DNA from: Pelodera strongyloides
Taxonomy: Eukaryota; Nematoda; Chromadorea; Rhabditida; Rhabditidae
DNA length: 64,000 nt
NCBI GenBank assembly: GCA_036852015.1
Contig: JAANDG010000626.1
Location: 1-64,000 of the forward strand
Direction: 5' to 3'
The notes below the pieces were generated by a model that was not told the origin of the DNA, searched no databases, and saw nothing but the letters and a program-made list of their open reading frames with translations. Positions 48,401 through 57,082 of the stretch are shown one piece after another. Numbering within the stretch: position 1 is the first letter of the stretch; every line of letters starts with the position of its first letter. The position numbers were made by a program, and so were the translations under genes.

Positions 48401-51400
48401 TTTATTGATTGAAAGATAATCTTACGATGTGCAAAACTTGTTTACATGCATATATCACGTATGAGGTACTCACTACTCACTGATATTTAGAACCCCAAAT
48501 TGACTATCTACGGTGCACATCGAAAAAGTAATCCTATGAAAAATTAGAGCTCAATGAGATAAGCAAACGCGAACATTGTGTCGAGTGTCCCCGGCGATCC
48601 CAAAGCGAGATATAAGCAAAAGTCGCGTGTTAGAGAACGACTAAATAGCACTGCGACTGCTAAGACGCAGAGTAGACGGCCAGTATCGATCGCACTATTG
48701 CGCAATAAAAATAGGCCAGCCTAACCTCAAACTTGGGTAATTAAACCGCAGCTGGCAAAGAACAGGGAGAAATTGTCCGCATAAATAGAAATGATGCGGC
48801 GGATCAATTTGATACGCAAAGTGATCGTTCTTTGACATTGAAGGTACTATGATCGTCAAAATTAAGTCGAAATTTAAAATTCACCGTAGATCAAGTCTAA
48901 TGATGTAAATCAACTTCAATTATGATGTGAGACGCGCATTTGACTTAGACGGGCAACATGTCTTCTGCTTCAGAATCTATGACGTCAAAAATAAGTCGAC
49001 GTTCAAACTTCACCGTAGCGACATAGTAATGCTGCAAATCAACTTCAATGATGATGTGAGACGCGCATTTGACTTAGACGTTCAACATGTCTTCTGCTTC
49101 AGAATCTATGACGTCAAAAATAAGTCGACGTGCAAACTTCACCGTAGCGACATAGTAATGCTGCAAATCAACTTCAATGATGATGTCAGGCGCGCATTCG
49201 ACTCAGACGGGCAATACCGTTTCTGCTTCAGAATTTATGACGTCAAATATAAGTCGACGTGCAAACTTCACCGTAGCGACATAGTAATGCTGCAAATCAA
49301 CTTCAATGATGATGTCAGACGCGCATTCGACACAGACGGGCAATACCTTTTCTGCTTCAGAATCTATGACGTCAAAACTAAGTCGACGTGCAAATTTCAC
49401 CGTAGTGATATATTAATGCTGCAAATCAACTTCAATGATGATGTCAGACGCGCATTCGACACAGACGGGCAATACCTTTTCTGCTTCAGAATATATGACG
49501 TCAAAAATAAGTCGACGTAAAAACTTCACCGTAGCGACATAGTAATGCTGCAAATCAACTTCAATGATGATGTCAGACGCGCATTTGACTTAGACGGGCA
49601 ACATGTCTTCTGCTTCAGAATCTATGACGTCAAAAATAAGTCGACGTGCAAACTTCACCGTAGCGACATAGTAATGCTGCAAATCAACTTTAATGATGAT
49701 GTCAGACTCGCATTCGACTCAGACGGGCAATACCGTTTCTGCTTCAGAATCTATGACGTCAAAAATAAGTCGACGTGCAAACTTCACCGTAGTGATATAT
49801 TAATGATGTAAATCAACTTCAACGATGATGTCAGACGCGCATTTAACGCAGAAAAAAAAAGGAAAATAGCACATAAAATATAAGGCTTGCGCGAACGATC
49901 AAGTAAAACGTAAAACGCTAGAGCGAGGCGCGCGCGATGATGTCAGACGCGCATTTGACTTAGACGGGCAGCATGTCTTCTGCTTCAGAATCTATGACGT
50001 CAAAAATAAGTAGACGTGCAGACTTCACCGTAGTGATATAGTAATGCTGCAAATCAACTTCAATGATTATAAGGCTTGCGCGAACGCTCAAGTAAAACGT
50101 AAAACGCTAGAGCGAGGCGCGCGCGCAGCGCGCGCCGAGCTCTAGTCTGTCTAATAGAATGGAGCTTCCGATCGAGTCTATCCAATATCATCAAACAACA
50201 AACTCCGGGGGGCCTTGATTTAGAAACTTTTTGTACGTACTGGTACTGATTATGATGTTTTATGGGGTGAACAATGCATATCAAAAATAAAACAAGGGGC
50301 GATTTGGATTGACACCCACTGGCATTTAAATCCCCTGATGGACTATCGATATGCAAATCAATGGCGTATCCGTGGAAAGTCCAAGAGCCGAACTGAAATG
50401 CTAAATGTAATAATTATAGGCCTAGTAAACTGCGTGGTAGTATCCCACCAGCGATGAACTCTTACCGAGACAAACTTTTGGTGGCAGATTAAAACTACAA
50501 AAACGATTGTTATCTCCGACCTTGAGTTCGCAGAGTTGCTCATCAAACGGAAACCATGTAACGTCTGCAATAAGGTAATTGTATTAATTCAGTAATAATT
50601 CAGTGGAAACTAAATGGGCGGTGACTGGCTCGAGACCATTTAGTAACCAGTTGATGCTGGCCGGCCCACGAAAAAAAACCCAGTGAACCGTCACCAAATG
50701 GTTTCACCCATTTCCTATGGACTATGAAGCCTCTCAATGAAAATCAAACCTACCCAAGGCACATACGAACTTGAGTACTCCGGGAGGAATCCAGTTCACC
50801 TCTCCATTATTGTACACCAATAGATTACTCTTGTACGTGGAGTCAAAGTCCTCGGCAGCACTGAACACGCGTTTCATTAAAGATGTATGACGCGTGGTTT
50901 ATGAACCTAACGATTTACAAATCCATTTCCATGTGTTACAAATCCATTTCCATGTGTTTTACGTGCTTTTCCTGCACATACTGGGCATAATCCGCATAGA
51001 ATACATGGGAAGGGTGGACTTCTTATGCATACTATTGCTGTTACCAATAGTTTCATGTTTCGTAGGAAACTCATTTAGGAGCAAAATAAAAAACCACCAA
51101 TAATACCGTAATCCATTACCTATTATAGAGTAGAACATCCGGCTTCCATATATGATCAGTAGTGCCCGGAAATCGAAGATCTTTTATTCCATTATACTCC
51201 TTCGGATCCCAATGTAGTTTGTAGTCCTCCCAGGTCTGCAAGAAAAAGAAAAATTAACTAGATACCTTTCGCTAATAATTAACCATTAAACTTTCCAAAA
51301 TCACAAAATAGAAATTATAAGTCGGGTGTAGATATAGATTTCGGATATAGATTCCATTACCGCGCGGAAAACTAAGGCAGTAAATTGTGAAAAACACGCG

Positions 51401-52278
51401 CGACATGTTTTTATACTTAGTTCGGACGATAAATGGTAATGGTGTATTCTACAGTAGACGGAAGAGCTGATCCGAGAAATAGAAACGACCGCGATAAACC
51501 TCGGACAAAAGGGGAGATTATATTGAAAAATGTATTGCAAATACCTGCCGTTTTTATTACTGTTGTGTTTTACTTAAATATAGAGAATACAAATTCGAGT
51601 AGCATCATACATTTAATTTCGTCTTTGAAGAAAACAAACGTGACAATCAAAAGCTCACAAAACTTATCCACGCATTCACGGATACGAGTTGATTCTTCTC
51701 GTCGACATCGAGTATTTGTTGAAGGAAGAGTTTGATCTTCACGATTAGAGGTTGGGACGCATTGGCAACAGGACGCTCCAGTGGGTTGTAGCCTATAGAC
51801 AAATGTTTTTTTTTCTGTTACGTACATACAAACTTACAAACTCTTAAACATACTAAACATTGCTAGTAAGAGTTCATTAACCATATAGAAATCTGTACTT
51901 GATGGGTAAGAGTCGGTATTTTACGGCTAGGTACAAAGAGACGATAGGATAGGATCCAACTTCTTAGCACACTTAGGAACTCATAGCGCCGCGGACCTTC
52001 GGTTCAAAAGGGTCTGGCCCGTAGTGGCCCGCTGTGGCGGGCCCCCTTTGGGTGTGCCGCGGACCCTGAAGCGTCGCGTTGCAGAATAAAACATGTTTAT
52101 TGAACAAAGTGAACACACCTGTGAGTAAGTCCTGGAAAAGCCTGGTCTCGGCTACGCTGGCCGCATTTGCATTGAACAGAGTAAATATTATTAGTGTTAT
52201 AAATATATTATATCGACTTAGATTAAGTCTTTTTGGAGGGAAAATCATGTGAAATATGCCCGGAGATTGATCCGACAT
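45470..52278 (-). CDS. Nicotinic acetylcholine receptor alpha-type subunit, 13 exons, 483 aa
   Basis: Pentameric Cys-loop cation channel subunit. Exons: 52278-52119, 51792-51659, 51235-51120, 50860-50754, 50564-50521, 50392-50320, 48393-48238, 47261-47169, 46879-46793, 46578-46469, 46263-46136, 45976-45895, 45631-45470 (TAG). Total 1452 bp, every phase consistent. Features in order: hydrophobic signal segment ([14 protein letters not shown]), [10 protein letters not shown], loop D WEDYKLHW, loop [11 protein letters not shown], Cys-loop [15 protein letters not shown], loop B GSWTFHGY, loop C with vicinal cysteines [10 protein letters not shown] (alpha-type), TM1, TM2 after GEKINLE (Glu in the filter, cation-selective), TM3 [20 protein letters not shown], a ~90-residue loop starting [14 protein letters not shown], and TM4. 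[15 protein letters not shown] suggests the nematode ACR-16-like group; exact orthology is not decided. A MITE abuts the donor of exon 48238. The largest intron holds SL1, a satellite and a Helitron-like end. Confidence 0.96.
47395..47515. repeat. GC-rich dispersed repeat (GTGGGC.. family)
   Basis: GC-rich patch with GGCGCCGTGCGATGGGCGAA and GTGGGCCAGAGATGGGCGTA, ending GACAAAGTTTCCTCAGTGGT. The sequence at 7960-8095 shares GTGGGC/GGGCC motifs and the terminal GTTTCCTCAGTG. Located in a receptor intron. Confidence 0.6.
48055..48232. mobile_element. MITE variant (GTATGACATGG ends) touching a splice donor
   Basis: TTAAAGGTGTATGACATGGG at the left; ACCAGGTGTCATACCGCTTTAA at the right, TTAA borders. 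On the minus strand the receptor exon ends at 48238, the donor GTATG follows, and the element's TTAA begins at intron base 6. Confidence 0.9.
48726..48747 (-). ncRNA. Exact nematode SL1 spliced-leader sequence (SL RNA gene or copy)
   Basis: All 22 bases on the minus strand equal the canonical SL1 leader (GGTTTAATTACCCAAG then TTTGAG) and are followed at once by GTTAGG, i.e. a GT donor as in an SL RNA precursor. A uridine-rich Sm-like tract (CTATTTTTATTGCG) begins 12-13 bases later, closer than in C. elegans SL RNA, and the downstream sequence does not resemble the C. elegans SL1 intron part. It could be a diverged SL RNA gene, a pseudogene, or a fragment carried by the surrounding Helitron-like element. 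It is on the same strand as the receptor gene, within its largest intron. Confidence 0.7.
48842..50070. repeat. 129-bp tandem repeat array with CRE-like palindromes
   Basis: Units recur every 129 bases (GACGCGCATT at 48931, 49060, 49189, 49318, 49447, 49576, 49705), preceded by a decayed unit at 48842 and followed by two rearranged partial units to ~50070. Most units contain TATGACGTCA (CRE/ATF-type palindrome) and GTCGACGT. Because 129 is a multiple of three, the plus strand stays open for 197 codons. Differences between units change residues freely ([24 protein letters not shown]), and one unit has a stop, so I read it as non-coding. Lies in the receptor intron 48394-50319. Confidence 0.93.
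50060..50146 (+). mobile_element. Helitron-like 3' terminus: GC hairpin plus CTAG
   Basis: TATAAGGCTTGCGCGAACGC...GAGCGAGGCGCGCGCGC leads into the palindromic hairpin GGCGCGCGCGCAGCGCGCGCC, then GAGCTCTAG and host T. The hairpin-CTAG-T order is the canonical Helitron 3' end. A truncated copy of the same tail (without the last bases) is embedded at about 49880-49938. A possible 5' end (A-TCTACGGTGC) lies at 48507, which would make a 1.6-kb non-autonomous element containing the 129-bp array and the SL1 sequence. The 5' end is uncertain. Confidence 0.6.
51980..52090. repeat. GC-rich inverted repeat in receptor intron 1
   Basis: GCGCCGCGGACCTTCGG at the left and GTGCCGCGGACCCTGAAGCG toward the right, with a central GGCCCG...CGGGCC palindrome. 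Probably a small foldback element. Its borders are not clear. Confidence 0.6.
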
Positions 52279-52337
52279 CGTTTTCTCGGAAGAAACAGCA
52301 CACGCATACAGACACACTCGAGATATACAAATATTAG

Positions 52338-52372
52338 GGGCGAGAGAGAGAAAGATAGAGAGAGAGAGAGAA

Positions 52373-52403
<31 letters not shown>

Positions 52404-52412
52404 AGAAAGAGA
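52338..52412. repeat. (GA)n microsatellite upstream of the receptor start
   Basis: GAGAGAGAGAAAGAGAGAGA-type tract about 60-130 bp upstream of the receptor ATG. It would be in the 5'UTR, outron or promoter of that gene. Confidence 0.9.
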
Positions 52413-53885
52413 ATCTTTACCTACCGGTGATCCGGGCTTCGCTATCAGTTTGCAAGCTTCCGTTTGCGTGGCGCTAGACACGGTACGTCGGTACGTCCTA
52501 CGTCCTGTGACAGAACAAATTCAAATCAAAATCACAGTTCAATGACCTGTCAATTTTCAATAATATATTTAGTTAATGGCATTGGTAAACTTTAAAGCGG
52601 TATGTCACGTTGTTTATGAATCTAATACTTGTACAACTGGAGACTTTTCTTGGACTTATCCCAGATCAAAAATTCTTCTTTCTTACTCACAGACGAGAGT
52701 TTATGCAAACATTGCGAATCGCAAAGCTCTTTCATTGATATTTTGTTATTTCTACATCGAAATTTTTCTGAAGTAGTTTCTGAATTAGTACTTGAGTAAA
52801 TGTGTAGTACTCGATAAGCATAAGAACTTCGAATGAACTGTACCAATACTTTGGCATGTTCTTTTAGCACAGATCTTTTTCCTCTCTCCAGTTTCAAACT
52901 CTCTGTGAAGTGATCCGTCATCTCTGCTCTCTCACCTCTCTCCACAAGCATATTCCCTCTAGTTCCCTCTCTTCTTCACTGCACTCTCTCTCCGTTCCCC
53001 ACTCTCTCGGTTTCATCGGGAAAAGCACTCAAAATCTATTCACAGACAGCTCAATGAGAACAATTTTTTAAATATATTTTTATTTTCTTCACATTTTGAT
53101 ATGTTGTTGTCGTTTTTACACATATGTATTATATCTTTTTATATGAATTGCGTAGCCGTCATATTTTTCATTTTTTACATCTTTTCTTTTGGTAGCTTTC
53201 ATTAAGCACCTCTAAATTACCTAGGCGTTAGGCTTCGAGATAATTTAGAAGTGCTTCCTAAGCCTAAGCCTAAGCCTAAGCCTAAGCCTAAGCCTAAGCC
53301 TAAGCCTAAGTCTACATTGATTCTTACGATTAGGAGCTGCGATCATACCGACATGCAATTTATTTCCTAATCAATTTCTATGCAATCGGCAGAATTTTTC
53401 CATTGGATAGTATAGGAGTCTAAAGTCGATATACAAGTATCAAAGTATGAATATGAAATTTTTCCCGATCTGTCTACATTAGAATATCGACGCAAGCCGT
53501 AATGTGTTGTGTAATGTGCAAATATCGATTAATTCGCTAAGCTAATATAATTGAAATTTATTGAAATTTTATCCTAAAATAACAAGGCATCTATATAAAT
53601 AGTTTTATACTCGCCACTCCTGGGAAAGTAGTAGGAATTTTTGATTAATAGTTCAATAACTACACGTTGATCTTGCTGTCCTTATAAACAATTAATAATA
53701 TTGCTATTTTGTATAAATAAACATATTTTAAATACAGTATGACTGAAACTTCCACTTTTTGTCGTGGAGGCCTTTTTTCTATCTGAACTGGGCATTGGGC
53801 CAGACCCTCAGATGCCCCTGTGAAGGGTCCCTAGCGACATTCGGAATGGCCGCGTGGGGCTATGAACCCTATATGCCCTCTCCAC

Positions 53886-53920
<35 letters not shown>

Positions 53921-54188
53921 TTCTTCGCTTCTCTGATTCTCACTGTCTCCCTTACTATTTCTGTTCTCAGCCTTTTCCAATACTCTCCCAACCTTACACT
54001 GTCTTTCTGTGTCTTTTTCCCTGGTTTTTTATGGAGAGAGGAGTGAGATGGATAGAGAAATAGAAAGAGCAAGAGAAGGATAGAGAGAGAGAAAGAGAGA
54101 GAGAAAGGAAGAAAGAAAAGAAAGAAAGAAAAAGAGAGAGCTCGCAGAATCTCCTGCAACACTTTTTGAGGAAAATCCTCTTTCTTAG
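52413..54188. other. Region upstream of the receptor gene without recognised genes
   Basis: It includes a one-sided MITE-like end near 52590 (TTAAAGCGGTATGTCACGTT), CT-rich stretches at 52870-53010 and 53880-53925, the telomeric repeat, and a (GA)n tract at 54045-54145. The short open segment 53762-53890 (WRPFFYLNWALGQTLRCPCE) is GC-richer than its surroundings but has no clear splice boundaries. Confidence 0.45.
53257..53310 (-). repeat. Interstitial telomeric repeat (TTAGGC)9
   Basis: Nine perfect GCCTAA units on the plus strand, equal to TTAGGC on the minus strand, the nematode telomere hexamer. Just before it, AAGCACCTCTAAATTA (about 53204-53219) is inverted as TAATTTAGAAGTGCTT at 53241-53256, forming a stem-loop around a CCTAGGCGTTAGGCTTCG centre that contains another telomere-like unit. 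Confidence 0.95.
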
Positions 54189-55922
54189 TCAGACTTGAAC
54201 TTGAAGCCAGGCAATTATACAATTAGATATCGTACGTCGTCGAGACGAGACCACCGGCATTGGAAATTAGAAGTTATTAAGAAAAAAAATTTCTTTTCAG
54301 TATTGCTTGAGCTGGAGCTGGAGCCTCTACCTATCATATACCCATGTATTTCTCCCTATATCACATTTTTGTTGTTGTTGACTAAATGTAAATCAACTAT
54401 TTATTTTAGATTTAGATTATTCTTTTGTTTTTCTTTTGGGGTAAATATCAACATAAGCATCTCGTCTTTTCGTATTGTCTACTTTTCGTGTAATTTCGTC
54501 GTTTCTTGGTGCTGCGCTCTTTAAAGGGACAGGCCCATCAAAGTAAACCTATATTTACGGTACGTCCATAGTGATTATCAAGCATTTTTATTACAATATA
54601 TACAAACTAAATTTCACATTTATTTGCCATTGAAAACTTTTTTCCGATGCGCTCTGCTCAAATGTATACCGTAGAGCCGCAAATATCCTTGTCGTCAATG
54701 CAAATTTATCGTGAAATTATAATGCGATTAAAATTTGCATATATAGCTTTGAAATCTGCAGTTTTATGGTATACATTTGAGCAGGGCGCATTGGAAAAAA
54801 GTTGTCTAGGGCGAATAATGGTGAAATTTAGTTTGTATATATTGTAATAAAAATGCTTGATAGTCATTATGAACGTATCGTAAATATAGGTTTATTTTGA
54901 TGGGCCTGTCCCTTTAATGAGAATCTAATAAATAATTAAACATTTATGTCGTAGTATTGAATAATATGCATAAATTCTTATTTCTTATATTATATATATG
55001 TATTGACCTTATTTAAGAAAGAAACCTTGAAGGTTGAAGTCTTATCTCTAACAGAAGCCCCTTTTGTGTATACATCATATATCTTGTCCCAGCTCCAATT
55101 GCTTCACTATCATACCTCATTTAGTTCACACGTATCCTTCTCAGCTATGGTTTGTGAACTATGAGCATGAATTATTTTTTCAACAAGTTATTTTTTTTTT
55201 GTCTTTATTTATATAGACACCGGAAGTTCGTATTGTATTTCGTTGTTTGATTAAATACATTTTTTGCTTGTTCTATCAAGAATGAAGAGATCACTTATAG
55301 TGCAAATTTTGACGGAGAAACGGCACTCGGCCAGAACATCGATACAGTATTTTGTCCGTTCAGTTTTGTGAAACTGACAAGGATTTTCAGGTATCATTTT
55401 TATTGTATAAGTGTTATTTTATGTTTATTATTAATTTATTATTGTATAGTATGCTCTAACTGGGTAAAATCTGGATTTTCACGTAACGTTGTATACGGAA
55501 GGTCTCCACCTCAATCTTGTTATGTAAAGGAGAAGAGTTTAGATGTTTGTCACCGAATCCGCAACGAAATCCATAATACGTTTCAAGGATTTGGTATAAG
55601 CAGTTGAAATTTTCGCAACTCCAAATAAGTAAAATCAGGCTCATTGTCAGTACCTTAAATTTTAAATATAGGCACTACCTTTCAAACGTGTCATATAAGT
55701 ATAATGCCCATTTTTGAAGGCTTTGAACGAAGTATAGCCTGCGCAGTATTGGAAAGTCGCCTCAGGCGGCGATAGCCGATAGCCGGCCGGTATTTCGCTT
55801 TAAGAATTTTTAGTTTAATAAGCATACATTCTTGCAGTTAACTGCACAACTCGAATGTACTGACATATGTGCCTACGGCGGAGGCGCCGCTTTCCTTCAT
55901 CCAGACACACTCTACACAACAG
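54189..55922 (+). CDS. Candidate exons of an unidentified plus-strand gene
   Basis: Three segments show splice sites and join in phase: 54189-54272 (acceptor CTCTTTCTTAG; SDLNLKPGNYTIRYRTSSRR, resembling the L-PGNYT-R-R end of a fibronectin-III or receptor domain), 55281-55367 (NEEITYSANFDGETALGQNI...), and 55838-55922 (acceptor CATTCTTGCAG, donor ACAG-GTACTG; LTAQLECTDICAYGGGAAFL). Two of the donors are weak (GTTATT, GTGAAA). No start, stop or family assignment. The palindromic MITE 54521-54917 would lie in the first intron. The segments could belong to different genes or be fortuitous. Confidence 0.33.
54521..54917. mobile_element. TTAA-flanked palindromic MITE, AGGGACAGGCCCATC family
   Basis: Left end TTAAAGGGACAGGCCCATCA; right end ATGGGCCTGTCCCTTTAA, TTAA borders. 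The arms pair deep into the element (GAGCAGAGCGCATCGGAAAA-like against its inverse around 54650 and 54780). 397 bp, non-coding. Confidence 0.92.
55515..55786 (+). mobile_element. Helitron-like element H5 fused to a MITE end
   Basis: The 5' end is A-TCTTGTTATGTAAAGGAGAA, similar to H1. The 3' part has GTCGCCTCAGGCGGCGATAG then CCGATAGCCGG, but instead of TCTGG it runs into GGCCGGTATTTCGCTTTAA, the right end of the AGCGAAATAC MITE family (to ~55803). Confidence 0.65.
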
Positions 55923-56176
55923 GTACTGTACTTTTTATAGGCTTGGATTTAGGCCTAGGCTTGGGCTTAGGCTGAGGCCATATTTCGTGGTTCCTGTAAG
56001 CCTGAGCCTAGGTACATTCTTTTACTATTTACTTTTTTTTTTAAATTGGGTGTTGAAACTTTTGTGGAGAACTATCACGGCACGAATCAGAAGTGAGCTG
56101 AGCTATCTTGGTCACTTGGACTTTCATTGTTCCTTCGTTACAGAGTACTCTTAGTGTCACTTCCTGTTGGTCGGAG
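55923..56176. other. Degenerate telomere-like palindrome
   Basis: TTAGGCCTAGGCTTGGGCTTAGGCTGAGGCC at 55950-55980 is followed by GTAAGCCTGAGCCTAGG near 56000, i.e. TTAGGC-like units in both orientations. It may derive from telomeric sequence like 53257-53310. Confidence 0.45.
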
Positions 56177-56352
56177 TTAAAGCGAAACACCGACCGATTT
56201 TTGAAAAGAATCGTGGACAGCTGCTTACTTATGCATTTATGCTAATTTGCTCGAATTTGGTTCGATTTTTTATTCTAATTTATGTTCATTTGCATAAGTG
56301 CATAATAATGTTGGTGTAGACGATGCGTTTCAAAAACCGGCCGGTATATCAG
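56177..56352. mobile_element. MITE, AGCGAAATAC family
   Basis: TTAAAGCGAAACACCGACCG at the left; AAAAACCGGCCGGTATATCA at the right, final TTAA lost. Confidence 0.85.
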
Positions 56353-56689
56353 TATTATAATGTTCAATCTACCATTGTTTATTCAGTAAAATCCTTCAAA
56401 ATATTTATTGAAACACAGAAATATTTTCAAATGTTCAAGTTAGGCCCAGAGTGCCAAGCACTTCGAAGAAAACATCTAGTCCAGTTCATAATTGTCATTG
56501 CCCAGAAAATATTCAAAACATTCCGATATGGTAGATGGCTTCTCCCCATTGCCCCTTGTTTCATTGCCAGGCGATCATTGTGCTTCTCTATTCCATGTAT
56601 TGACCACGGAGATTCTTCCTTCACTAATTAGTGTATGTGACTCGCCCCTTGGCCAGTGTCGAATAGCAAGGAGGTGTTATAAGGAATGA

Positions 56690-56805
56690 TGATAGAGAGA
56701 GAGAGAGAGAGAGATGGAGAGAGGAAGGGAGAGAGAGACAGAGAGAGAAAGAGAGAGAGCGGTAGCCAGAGAGAGAGAGGGAGAGAAAGATAGAGAGAGA
56801 GGGCA
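56690..56805. repeat. (GA)n microsatellite
   Basis: GATAGAGAGAGAGAGAGAGA with AGGAAGG and CGGTAGCC interruptions over about 115 bp. Ser/Leu-rich frames on the opposite strand are by-products. Confidence 0.88.
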
Positions 56806-56923
56806 ATTGAGGTCTTCAGATTTTCTCCCCTTGCATTCTCAAAACATGTACAACAAATTATTAGTATCCAGTGGCTTTTTGCTTTAGAAAGGTCTTCAGC
56901 TATATGCAGTACGTTAATTTTCA

Positions 56924-57082
56924 TTAAAGCGGTACGGTACGTGATTTTTGAAGCGTATGCTGGAAACACGTGTTCCCATGTATTCTAGTGAGTACAATTC
57001 TGTGCGGTTCGCGCACAGGTGGGTACCGAAACATGCATATACTGTAGCACACGTTGCAAAACAATGTGTCATATCGCTTTAA
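56924..57082. mobile_element. MITE variant, TTAAAGCGGTACGG ends
   Basis: TTAAAGCGGTACGGTACGTG at the left; ACAATGTGTCATATCGCTTTAA at the right. Immediately followed by AGGAGGAGGCTCACGAG, the left end of the AGGGAGAGGCTCAC family, so two TTAA elements share or abut one target. Confidence 0.82.

Noticed and set aside
48927..49811. Long plus-strand open frames (197 and 88 codons) in the 129-bp array
   Set aside because: They result from a repeat period divisible by three. Units differ mainly at residue-changing positions, one unit has a stop, and the region is an intron of a well-supported minus-strand gene.
52279..52317. Upstream start of the receptor at 52317
   Set aside because: That codon is GTG. 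The first ATG in frame is at 52278, and the hydrophobic signal segment follows from it.
56323..56689. Open frames around 56.3-56.7 kb on both strands
   Set aside because: They begin inside the right end of a MITE, and plus and minus frames are open over the same bases with no splice support.
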